NCBI GenBank assembly: GCA_003388555.1
Contig: QQVD01000020.1
Coordinates: forward strand, 55,769 to 119,768
Source of the DNA: Acidobacteriota bacterium
GTDB taxonomy: Bacteria > Acidobacteriota > Thermoanaerobaculia > Multivoradales > Multivoraceae
DNA: 64,000 nt
Reading direction: 5' to 3'
Under the pieces are notes generated by a model. It worked only from the letters and a program-made list of their open reading frames with translations, searched no databases and was not told the origin of the DNA. Made by a program: the position numbers and the translations under genes. Below, one piece after another: positions 16,460 through 24,432 of this stretch; position 1 is the first letter of the stretch; every line of letters begins with the position of its first letter.

Positions 16460-18181
16460 TCACCTGGCGCCGATGAACCCCTCTTTCTCGAGATAGAGGA
16501 TGATCGACTGTGCGGCCTCCTCGGCGGTCAGCTTCTCGGTGTCGATCTCGATCTCGGCGTCCTCGGGCACCTCGTAGGGGTCGGAGATGCCGGTGAACTC
16601 CTTGATCAGGCCGGCACGCGCCTTGGCGTAGAGGCCCTTGCGGTCGCGCTGCTCACAGACCTCCACCGGCGTGGCGACGTGCACCAGCACGAAGCCGCCG
16701 AGTGGCGCGACCAGGTCGCGTACCTCCTTGCGCACCCGGTCGTAGGGGGCGATCGGGGCACAGATGGCGATGCCGCCGTTCTTGGTGATCTCCGAGGCGA
16801 CGAAGCCGATGCGACGGATGTTGATGTCGCGGTGCTCTTTCGAGAAGCCGAGCTCGGAGGAGAGGTTGGTGCGCACGATGTCGCCGTCGAGCAGGGTCAC
16901 GGGTCTTCCTCCCAGCTCCAGCAGCTTCACCTGCAGGACGTTGGCGATGGTCGACTTGCCGGCTCCGGAGAGGCCGCTGAAGAACACCGTGAATCCCTGA
17001 CGCGCGCGCGGCGGATGCGACTTCTGCAGCTCGGCGGCGACCTCGGGGAAGGTGAACCAGGAGGGGATCTCGACGCCCTCGGCGAGTCGGCGACGCAGCT
17101 CGGTACCGGAGATCGACAGCGTGCGCACACCCTCCTCGACCTCGTCGACCGGCTCGTAGCTGTCACGCTCCTCGACGTAGACCATCATCTGGAAGGGCAC
17201 CATCTCGATCCCCAGCTCCTCCTCGTGCTGGCGCAGCAGCTGCTGGGCGTCGTAGGGGCCGTAGTAGGGCTTGCCGCCGTCGTCGCTGCCGGGGCCGGCG
17301 TGGTCCCGCCCGACGATGAAGTGGGTGCAGCCGTAGTTCTTGCGGATGATCGCGTGCCACACGGCCTCGCGCGGACCCGCCATGCGCATCGCCAGCGGCA
17401 GCAGCGACAGCATCGCGGTGTTGCGCGGGTAGTGACCCAGCACCTGCTGGTAGCACCGCACCCGCGTGTAGTGATCGAGGTCGCCGGGCTTGGTCATGCC
17501 GACCACCGGATGGATCAGCAGGTTCGCCTCGAGGTTTCGAGCCGCGCGCAGGGTGAGCTCGAAGTGGGCGCGGTGCATCGGGTTGCGGGTCTGGAAGGCG
17601 ACCGTCTTGCGCCAGCCGAGACGGGCGAACTCGCGGCGCAGCCGGGCCGGGGTGCGGCGCAGCATCGGATAGTCGTACTGCGACGGCAGACGCAGACCCT
17701 CGAGCCGCCCTCCCACCGAGATCTCGTTGGTGCGCTGGTAGAGGTGGGCGACGCCGGGATGGTTGCGGTCGTCGGTGCCGAAGACCTTCTCCGCCTCGAG
17801 CTCGCGATCGTGCTCGTACACGTCGGACACGTCGAGCACCGCCAGCATCACCCCTTCGGGATCGCGCAGCGCCAGCTTCGATCCGGTGGCGAGGCCCTCG
17901 GCGGCCTGCGGCGTCACGTCGAGGTTCACCGGGATCGGCCACAGCTCCCCGCTCGGCAGGCGCATCTCCTCGCAGACCTTGCGGAAGGCCGCCTGATCGA
18001 GGAACCCGTCGAGCGGCGAGAAGCCGCCGTTGAGCAGCAGCTCGAGGTCGCAGAGTTGACGCGGAGAGAGGGTCCACGACGGCCAGTCGCGAGAGGCCGC
18101 TCGCAGCTCCTCGGCGCGTTCGGCATCGACCAGACGGTCGACGAGCGTGCCGCCGTGCGGCGCGGTCAGATGATCTTGCAT
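16460..18181 (-). CDS. Bifunctional sulfate adenylyltransferase/adenylylsulfate kinase
   Basis: A 573-residue fusion that makes APS from sulfate and ATP and then phosphorylates it to PAPS. The N-terminal part (about 1-390) is ATP sulfurylase with QTRNPMHRAHFEL (QxRNPxHxxH), HPVVGMTKPGD and FIVGRDHAGPG. The C-terminal part (about 400-573) is APS kinase with Walker A GLSGAGKST, DGDIVRTNL and RDINIRRIGFVA. The architecture resembles Sat-CysC fusions such as that of Aquifex. The start at 18181 has AGGAG six bases upstream; an in-frame extension upstream looks non-coding. No sulfite-forming reductase genes are adjacent, so PAPS for sulfating sugars is as plausible as sulfur assimilation (inference from its place in the polysaccharide locus). 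Confidence 0.93.
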   Translation of the reverse strand: MQDHLTAPHGGTLVDRLVDAERAEELRAASRDWPSWTLSPRQLCDLELLLNGGFSPLDGFLDQAAFRKVCEEMRLPSGELWPIPVNLDVTPQAAEGLATGSKLALRDPEGVMLAVLDVSDVYEHDRELEAEKVFGTDDRNHPGVAHLYQRTNEISVGGRLEGLRLPSQYDYPMLRRTPARLRREFARLGWRKTVAFQTRNPMHRAHFELTLRAARNLEANLLIHPVVGMTKPGDLDHYTRVRCYQQVLGHYPRNTAMLSLLPLAMRMAGPREAVWHAIIRKNYGCTHFIVGRDHAGPGSDDGGKPYYGPYDAQQLLRQHEEELGIEMVPFQMMVYVEERDSYEPVDEVEEGVRTLSISGTELRRRLAEGVEIPSWFTFPEVAAELQKSHPPRARQGFTVFFSGLSGAGKSTIANVLQVKLLELGGRPVTLLDGDIVRTNLSSELGFSKEHRDINIRRIGFVASEITKNGGIAICAPIAPYDRVRKEVRDLVAPLGGFVLVHVATPVEVCEQRDRKGLYAKARAGLIKEFTGISDPYEVPEDAEIEIDTEKLTAEEAAQSIILYLEKEGFIGAR

Positions 18182-18592
18182 GACGAACTCCTGAGACCGG
18201 CGCGACGCCGGCCGAATCGAATGCTGAAACCAGCGCTTACCGCGGGCCGCCGTTCGTTGCTGGTCGCGGGCGGCGCCTCGGCGCGCGCGAGGGCGGGTGG
18301 TCGGGTCGAAACGCTCGGCGCCGGTGTCGATCGTGAGCGCCCGTCGGCGTTCTATGCTCTGGGCTCGAATCGTGGCCCGAAGGGGAGCACGACCCATGAT
18401 CCGGCGAGAGGCGTCGAAGCCCGCATTCTAGAGGGAAAGCGAGGCCGAGAGCCAGTCGCCGCGGGTGTTTCGTGCCCTCCCCTCGTCGGCGGTACCGACC
18501 GGCGCGGGAGCTGCGGCCGGCGCTGGCGCGGAGGCCGCCGGAGGGCTGGAGGGGTCGACCGGGAAGGCGGCCGAAGCCGAGGATCGGCAGGC
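18182..18592. other. Divergent intergenic region
   Basis: This 411-nt region separates sat-cysC (minus) from a repeat protein gene (plus). It contains a short inverted repeat CCGGCG-CGA-CGCCGG at 18197-18211 in the 5' leader of sat-cysC, and a TATGCT box near 18354 that could be a plus-strand -10. No gene is supported. Confidence 0.45.
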
Positions 18593-20344
18593 ATGGAGCT
18601 CGACGCACCCAACGGCAACGAAGGCCGGCACGACGACCCGCCGCCCGAGCGGCAAGCGCCGCAGCGCCGGCCCGGCGGCTCGCGGATGGCTCGCACCGCT
18701 CTCGCCGGGCTGGGCGCACTCGCCGCTGCCTGCGCCCTGCTCGGGCTTCTCGACCGCCAGCGACAGTTGGCGCGACTCGACCCGGCGATCGCGTCGATCC
18801 AGGACTCCGGCCGCCGCGACGGAGCGAGCACCCGGGCGCAGCGCGAAGTGGATCCGCTGCGGCGACAGCTCGTGGTCAGCAGCGCCCTGATCGCAGACAG
18901 TCTCGACCCGGCCGCCTGGGAGGGCGATCCGGAGGCCACGCTCGAGGACCGCGTCGAGTCGATGGTCGACCGGCTGCGCACCGCGAACGATCTCGCCACC
19001 CAGGTGCTGGCGGCGCGACCTGGCTCGTGGCGCGCCAACCTCTACTCGGGCGCCTCGCTCTACCTGATGCGCTCGCTGCTGCGGGACGAGAAGCTGGTTC
19101 GCGAGCCCGAGGACTGGCGCACGCCACTGCGCCGCGCCGCCGAGCTGGCGCCGCTGCAGTCCGAGCCGCGCGCCTTCCTGGCGCTGACCCAGCTCGAGCT
19201 CTGGCAGATGCTCTCCGAGGAGAGGCGCCTGGAGACCCGGGAGCTGCTCCGTGATGCCTGGTCGGGAGCTCCCCTCGACCGTCGCATCCTCGCCGCCTGG
19301 ATCCGCGTCGCTCCCAAGGACCCCTCGCTGCTCGACCCGATCGCCCCTTCACCGTACCTGCTGCTGTGGACCCAGCACGAGCTGGCGCAGATCGGCCGCT
19401 GGGACCTGGTGCTGCTGGCACGACGACGACAGCTCGAGGTCGAGCTCGCGGCGGTCGACCGGGCGCTCGAGGCGGCGCGCGCAGCGATCCGGCTGGGCGA
19501 CCTGCAGCGGGCGCGCGAGGTGCTGCTCTCGGCGCTGCCGGCGACGCCCACATCGCCCCACGCCGAGAGCGTGCGGCGCATCCTCGATCTGCTGCCGCCC
19601 GGTCCGTTGAGTCGGGTCAACGCCGAGGCTCTCTCGAGCTGGCTGGTGTGGACGCTGGACCTCGATCTCTACGGCGGCGCGACGATCGGCGCCGAGGCGG
19701 TCGCCAGGATGGAGATCCTCTCGGCCGGGCTGTCGCCGTGGGAGCGTGCCAGAGCGCGGCTGCTCACCGCCGGCGGCGACGCCGCCGAGCGGCTGCGGGC
19801 CGAGCTGGTCGCGACGCGACCCGGCGACTCCGCTTCGAGCGACGACGAAGCCGAGCTCGAGCGGGCCACCGGGTGGGCGATCTACGAGCTCCACCTCGCC
19901 ACCCATCGGCTGCGGCAGGCCGCCGACGGCGGCTCGGGCCGAATCGCCGCCGGGCGCGACGCGGCGCTGCCGGAGACCCCAAGGGTGCCGGCCGCCCACC
20001 GGCTGCTGCTCGAGTGGTTGCGTCTCGGGGGATCGGCGGAGTCGTCGCGGATCGGCGACTGGATCGCGAGCGAGCAGGCCGTGTGGACGGCCGAGCTGAT
20101 GCTCGATCAGCCGATCGAGGAGATCGTGCTGCCCTTCGAACGCGTGCCACGCGGTGGAACCGTCGTCGAGGTGTCCTGGAACGGGACGCTGCTCGGCGTC
20201 TTCGACCGCTTCGCCGCCCAATCCCCGCTGCGCCTCCTCGTCGCCGCCGACGCCGGAGTGCATCGACTGCAGGTGCGGGCGCCCTACGCGACGGCGCCGG
20301 TTCCCGGCCGACCCGAGCTCGTCGTCGCCGGTTCTACCCGGTAG
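18593..20344 (+). CDS. Membrane-anchored helical-repeat protein, function unknown
   Basis: A 583-residue protein that I do not recognise. A charged N-terminus precedes one hydrophobic segment (about residues 32-52, MARTALAGLGALAAACALLGLL), then a long alanine/leucine/arginine-rich helical region resembling degenerate tetratricopeptide repeats, and a beta-rich end (VVEVSWNGTLLGVFDRF, GVHRLQVRAPY) like a small carbohydrate-binding or immunoglobulin-like domain. This suggests a periplasmic protein anchored in the inner membrane. Its last 61 bases overlap the 3' end of the convergent ligase gene. A start at 18686 (second Met) is an alternative. Its place among polymer assembly genes suggests a role in polysaccharide assembly. 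Confidence 0.75.
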   Translation: MELDAPNGNEGRHDDPPPERQAPQRRPGGSRMARTALAGLGALAAACALLGLLDRQRQLARLDPAIASIQDSGRRDGASTRAQREVDPLRRQLVVSSALIADSLDPAAWEGDPEATLEDRVESMVDRLRTANDLATQVLAARPGSWRANLYSGASLYLMRSLLRDEKLVREPEDWRTPLRRAAELAPLQSEPRAFLALTQLELWQMLSEERRLETRELLRDAWSGAPLDRRILAAWIRVAPKDPSLLDPIAPSPYLLLWTQHELAQIGRWDLVLLARRRQLEVELAAVDRALEAARAAIRLGDLQRAREVLLSALPATPTSPHAESVRRILDLLPPGPLSRVNAEALSSWLVWTLDLDLYGGATIGAEAVARMEILSAGLSPWERARARLLTAGGDAAERLRAELVATRPGDSASSDDEAELERATGWAIYELHLATHRLRQAADGGSGRIAAGRDAALPETPRVPAAHRLLLEWLRLGGSAESSRIGDWIASEQAVWTAELMLDQPIEEIVLPFERVPRGGTVVEVSWNGTLLGVFDRFAAQSPLRLLVAADAGVHRLQVRAPYATAPVPGRPELVVAGSTR

Positions 20345-21636
20345 GCACGCAGCAGGCCGGCAGCGGCGGCGCACAACGCCAGGTAGGCCGTGGCGTTCGC
20401 CGGGTTGGCGAGCGGGAAGTCGACGCAGCAGTGCGCCGCTCCCGCCAGCAGGCTGCACGCCAGCGCCTCCGCCAGGTCGCCGTCGTCGCCGCGCAGGGCG
20501 CCGCCGAGACGACGGCGCATCAACCCGACCACCAGCGCGAGCCAGACGAGCACCAGCGGCACGGTGCCGATCAGACCGACGTCGGCGAGCAGCTCGAGCG
20601 GGTCGCTGTGGGCGTGCCACCAGTCGCGCTGCAGGCTCTCGGGCTGGACTCGGTCGAAGGCCTCACGGAAGGCGCCGAGGCCGTGGCCGAGCAGTGGCCG
20701 TTCCAGCCACAGTGCGAAGGTGGTCCTGTAGACGGTCCACCGCTGGTCGAAGCGCAGGTCGTAGCGGCTGCTCTCGGCGTAGCGGATCAGCGCCGAGCCC
20801 TCGCCCAGCGGACCGAGGATCAGCGGCAGACCGACCGCCGCCACCACCAGCAGCGACGCGAGCAGGCGGCCGCCCCGACCGAGGCGAGCCAGCCGCACCG
20901 TGGCCTGCAGCGCACCGACCACCGCGGCGATCGCCAGGGCGGCGCGGGATCCGGTCGCCGCGACACCGAGCAGGAACAGTGACCAGAGCGCCAGCGGCAC
21001 GACCGCGGCGACGAGCGGGTTGCCGCCGCGCTCGCCGGATCGCCGCATCCAGCGCGCCGCCCAGACCGCCACCAGGGGGAGCGCCAGGAGGAGGAGGAAG
21101 GCCAGGTGGTCAGGGTTCACGTAGGTGCCGCGCAACCGCCCACCGGCTGGCGCCACCGCCACCCGCCAGATCGAATCGCCGCCTCCGAGCATGCGGTCGA
21201 GCACCGCCATGGTCAGCTGGACGCCGCTGGCGGAGACGATGCCGAGCGCCACGACGAGGCGTGCCCGGCGCCGCCGACAGGCCCAGGCCAGGGCGGCGGC
21301 GAACGCGGCCAGTCCCAGCCAGAGTGCCGCCAGTCTCGCCGACAGCTCCGGCGCAGCGCTGACGCCATCCAGCCAGGAGCTGCCGAAGCGTGCGCCCAGC
21401 ATCGGCGCCGCTCCCAGCAGGGCCACCCAGGCGAGCGGCGCAACGACCGGGAAGACGCGCCCACCACAGGCGGCGGCGAGGGCCACGAAGGCGCCGAAGA
21501 GCGCCACCAACGCCAGGCGGAACGTCTCGGGCACGCTGGCGAACGGCAGCGGCGCCCAGACCAGGATCGCAGCACCCGCACAGGCGACCACGAACTCCTT
21601 CGGCAGCCGGGAGCGAGGCGCGCGATGGCGTATCAT
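20284..21636 (-). CDS. O-antigen ligase/polymerase-like membrane protein (copy 2)
   Basis: A 450-residue polytopic protein with about 11-12 hydrophobic segments and the Wzy_C family signatures: LRGTYVNPDHLAFLLLLALPL, VAATGSRAALAIA, and RPLLGHGLGAFREAF followed by HAHSDPLELLADVGLIG. These segments form the periplasmic loop of lipid-linked saccharide polymerases and ligases. The ATG at 21636 (MIRHRAPR) is preferred; a GTG at 21663 is in frame. It is transcribed towards the repeat protein gene and overlaps its end by 61 bp, an unusual convergent arrangement. Confidence 0.87.
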   Translation of the reverse strand: MIRHRAPRSRLPKEFVVACAGAAILVWAPLPFASVPETFRLALVALFGAFVALAAACGGRVFPVVAPLAWVALLGAAPMLGARFGSSWLDGVSAAPELSARLAALWLGLAAFAAALAWACRRRRARLVVALGIVSASGVQLTMAVLDRMLGGGDSIWRVAVAPAGGRLRGTYVNPDHLAFLLLLALPLVAVWAARWMRRSGERGGNPLVAAVVPLALWSLFLLGVAATGSRAALAIAAVVGALQATVRLARLGRGGRLLASLLVVAAVGLPLILGPLGEGSALIRYAESSRYDLRFDQRWTVYRTTFALWLERPLLGHGLGAFREAFDRVQPESLQRDWWHAHSDPLELLADVGLIGTVPLVLVWLALVVGLMRRRLGGALRGDDGDLAEALACSLLAGAAHCCVDFPLANPANATAYLALCAAAAGLLRAYRVEPATTSSGRPGTGAVA

Positions 21637-21777
21637 TTGGGGCTCGACTGGCACGGTCCTCACCCTGTGCGCCGAGCTCCTCGCCGGGGCGATACGGCCC
21701 GTCGCCGCGGCGGCCCGAGGGCCTCTCGATGCGCCGACGAGCCCTGTCCTCGCGGCGGAAGTCCCACGGAGTCACCG

Positions 21778-23199
21778 ATGGTGAGAGATTCTATGCCGCC
21801 CGCCCGTCCGTTCCCGCTCGACGCCACGGCAGGCCCGAGCGATGCACCGGTGCGGCGCAGCATCCCGGCGGCGAAGGTGGCGCGAATCCTGGCACCGAGC
21901 CGGGCCATTGCCATGGCCCTGGCGCTGCTGGTCGCTGCCGCGGCCACGGCGCAGGAGGCGGGCAGCGGCGAGCCCGGCGCCCTGCCCGAGCCCGCGGGGA
22001 ACCGCACCGCCGAGGTGCAAGAGGCGATGGAAGAGGCGCGGTGGACGTTCGGCAACACCAAGCTGTCGCCCTACCTCGGGCTGGTCGACAGCGGCTGGGT
22101 GCGCAACGCCTTCGACGCGGTCGATGCCGACGAGGTCGACGACTTCACCGCCACCCTGCGCGCCGGGCTGTCGCTCTTCCACCGCATCGGCACCGAGTCC
22201 GTGCTCGCTCTGTGGGGCCTTCCGGAGTACGTCTGGTGGGCCGACCTGGAGGACAGGCGCCGACTCAACGGTCGCTACGGCGCCGGCTGGTACGCCGACT
22301 TCACCCGCCTGGGCATCGAGATCGAGGCCACCCGGGCCGACGAGCAGCGGCGCATCACGCCGGAGGTCCGCGAGCTGACCAGCCAGCGCGCCGACCGCGC
22401 CCTGGCCGGCGCCCGCATCGGCCTCTACCGTTCGTTGGATCTGCAGCTGCGCGCCAGCAGCAGCGATTTCGACGCCCTGGTCGATCCCGGTCCGCTGGGA
22501 GCCAGGGCCCAGTTCGGGCGCCTCGACCGGCGCGAGGAGGTGTTCCAGATCGGCCTGGCGATGCGTCTGCGCGACGCGGTCGACGTCGCGGTCGGCGCCT
22601 TCCAGGTGTCGACCGAGTTCGAGCAGTCGGCGGCGTCGCCGGACTCCGTTCGGCTCGACAACGACGGCGACGGGCTCTACCTCGAGCTGGCGCAGGAACG
22701 CACCCGGGTCGAATGGCGCACGCGGCTCGAACACCGCGAGCTCGACCCCGAAGGGCCCGCCGCGACGGCGCGCTTCCCCGGCTTCGACGACCTGCTCGGG
22801 CTCTCGGCGATCACCCTGCACTCCCTCGACCGCAGACGCAGTCTCGGCTTCTACGGTCGACGCGAGCTGTTCTACGCGCTTGGCCCCGAATTTGCTTACT
22901 TCATTTCCGAGCGCTTCGGAGCCACCTCCCATCTGGATCTGGGGCGCAGCACCACCGTGCAGCTCACCGCCGAGGTGGGGGATCTGTCGTTCCAGCCGAT
23001 CGTCGGCACGACGCTCCAGCGCGGCGACGACCTGACCAGCTTCGGCGTCACGGTGCTGCAGGAGCTGCCGTACGGCGTCGGGCTCAGCCTCGGCGTGCTG
23101 CACGGCACGATCGACTCCTCGAGCGCCTCGCTGGCGGACGATCGCTCGATCACCTCGTTGACCTTCGGCCTCGACCTGCGCTCGATCAGCTGGCCCTGA
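21778..23199 (+). CDS. Outer-membrane beta-barrel protein of the polysaccharide operon
   Basis: A 473-residue protein with a signal peptide ending near ALLVAAAATAQ (about residue 60; later starts at 21793 or near the signal are possible). The mature part is a series of alternating amphipathic strands separated by acidic turns (for example DAVDVAVGAFQVSTEFEQSA and STTVQLTAEVGDLSFQPIVGT), typical of an outer-membrane barrel, with a C-terminal FGLDLRSISWP. The ATG has GGAG six bases upstream. It leads the plus-strand operon with Wza- and Wzc-type genes, so a porin-like exit or capsule-assembly role is likely. No named family is claimed. Confidence 0.75.
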   Translation: MVRDSMPPARPFPLDATAGPSDAPVRRSIPAAKVARILAPSRAIAMALALLVAAAATAQEAGSGEPGALPEPAGNRTAEVQEAMEEARWTFGNTKLSPYLGLVDSGWVRNAFDAVDADEVDDFTATLRAGLSLFHRIGTESVLALWGLPEYVWWADLEDRRRLNGRYGAGWYADFTRLGIEIEATRADEQRRITPEVRELTSQRADRALAGARIGLYRSLDLQLRASSSDFDALVDPGPLGARAQFGRLDRREEVFQIGLAMRLRDAVDVAVGAFQVSTEFEQSAASPDSVRLDNDGDGLYLELAQERTRVEWRTRLEHRELDPEGPAATARFPGFDDLLGLSAITLHSLDRRRSLGFYGRRELFYALGPEFAYFISERFGATSHLDLGRSTTVQLTAEVGDLSFQPIVGTTLQRGDDLTSFGVTVLQELPYGVGLSLGVLHGTIDSSSASLADDRSITSLTFGLDLRSISWP

Positions 23200-23450
23200 G
23201 AGCGCTCCGTGAGCTCGCCACCCGGAGCCACGTGATGCCCGGCGACTCATACACCCGACCCGAGTCCGACACCTGACCTTGGAATGGGAGATCGTCCGAC
23301 ACGCCGGTACCCGTCCCTCCGACACCGCCGCCCCGATCCACCGCGATAGCGTCGCTCCGAGACCCGCGATCGACGAGCCGTCCGTCCGCGATCCGGGCCC
23401 TCGTAGCCGAAGCCCCTGACCCAGCACCCACCCACTGACCCTGTGACGTC

Positions 23451-24350
23451 ATGAGTCGACCCCGCACTCCCCCCTCCGCGTTCCGGCGCCGCCTGCCTCG
23501 GCTGGTGGCTCGGCTGGTGGCTCTGCTGGTCGCGGTCTCGCCGCTGCTGCAGGCGACTGCACCGCCGGCGGCGGCGCAGAGCGGGCGCGGCCCGGCCATC
23601 GGCGCGCGCGACACCATCCGGCTCAGCGTCTTCGAGGCGGAGGAGTTCGACGGCTCCTTCCGGGTCGACGATCGGGGCGAGATCACCCATCCGATCCTCG
23701 GCCCGGTACAGATCGGCGGGCTCACCCGCGGCGAAGCGGAGCGACGGTTCACCGAGTTGCTGGAGTCGCGCTACCTGCAGCAGGGCCGCGCCACCGTCTC
23801 GGTCGAGATCTCCGAGACCCGCTCGCAGGCGATCAACGTGGTCGGCGCCGTGCGCAACCCGGGCGAGCTGGAGTTCGCCGGCAACTGGACCCTGCTCGAG
23901 GCGATCACAGCCGCCGGCGGACTGACCGCCACGCACGGCGACTCGATCTTCGTCTTCCGCCGGGCCAGCACCGGCCTCACCGAGCAGATCGAGATCTCGG
24001 CCCGCGCCCTGCTCACCGAGGCCGATCCGACGGTGAACCTGCCACTGGCGCCGCAGGACCTGGTCAACGTCCCCGAGACCGTCGACGTGACGCTCTACTG
24101 CATGGGTGAGGTGAACCTGCCCGGGGCCCTCACCTTCAAGAGCAACGAACGCATCACGCTGCTGGCGGCGATCGCCCGTGCCGGCGGGCTCACCGACCGT
24201 GCCGCCAAGAAGATCGTCATCCAGCGCCAGACCGCCGAAGGCGAGCAGGTGCGGATCGAGGCCGACTACCGGGACATCTTCGAAGGGCGGACCCCCGATC
24301 TCGAGCTGCGTGCCGGCGACGTCATCACGGTGAAGGTCTCGTTCCTCTGA
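23451..24350 (+). CDS. Polysaccharide export protein (Wza/SLBB type)
   Basis: A 299-residue periplasmic/outer-membrane export protein. A signal peptide ends near PPAAAQ (about residue 43), without a lipobox cysteine. The poly-export domain begins GARDTIRLSVFEAEEFDGSFRV and includes ITHPILGPVQIGGLT (about 50-130). Two SLBB domains follow: INVVGAVRNPGEL...ITAAGGLT, and YCMGEVNLPGALTFK...AIARAGGLTDRA. Wza-type proteins form the periplasm-spanning channel for polymer export and work with the Wzc-type kinase 82 nt downstream. Confidence 0.93.
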   Translation: MSRPRTPPSAFRRRLPRLVARLVALLVAVSPLLQATAPPAAAQSGRGPAIGARDTIRLSVFEAEEFDGSFRVDDRGEITHPILGPVQIGGLTRGEAERRFTELLESRYLQQGRATVSVEISETRSQAINVVGAVRNPGELEFAGNWTLLEAITAAGGLTATHGDSIFVFRRASTGLTEQIEISARALLTEADPTVNLPLAPQDLVNVPETVDVTLYCMGEVNLPGALTFKSNERITLLAAIARAGGLTDRAAKKIVIQRQTAEGEQVRIEADYRDIFEGRTPDLELRAGDVITVKVSFL

Positions 24351-24432
24351 GCCCGACCCCCGGAGCGCCGACCTCCCTCGCCACGACCTCCACCGATCTT
24401 CCCCGATCTTCCAGAACCAGGACCGACCGCCG

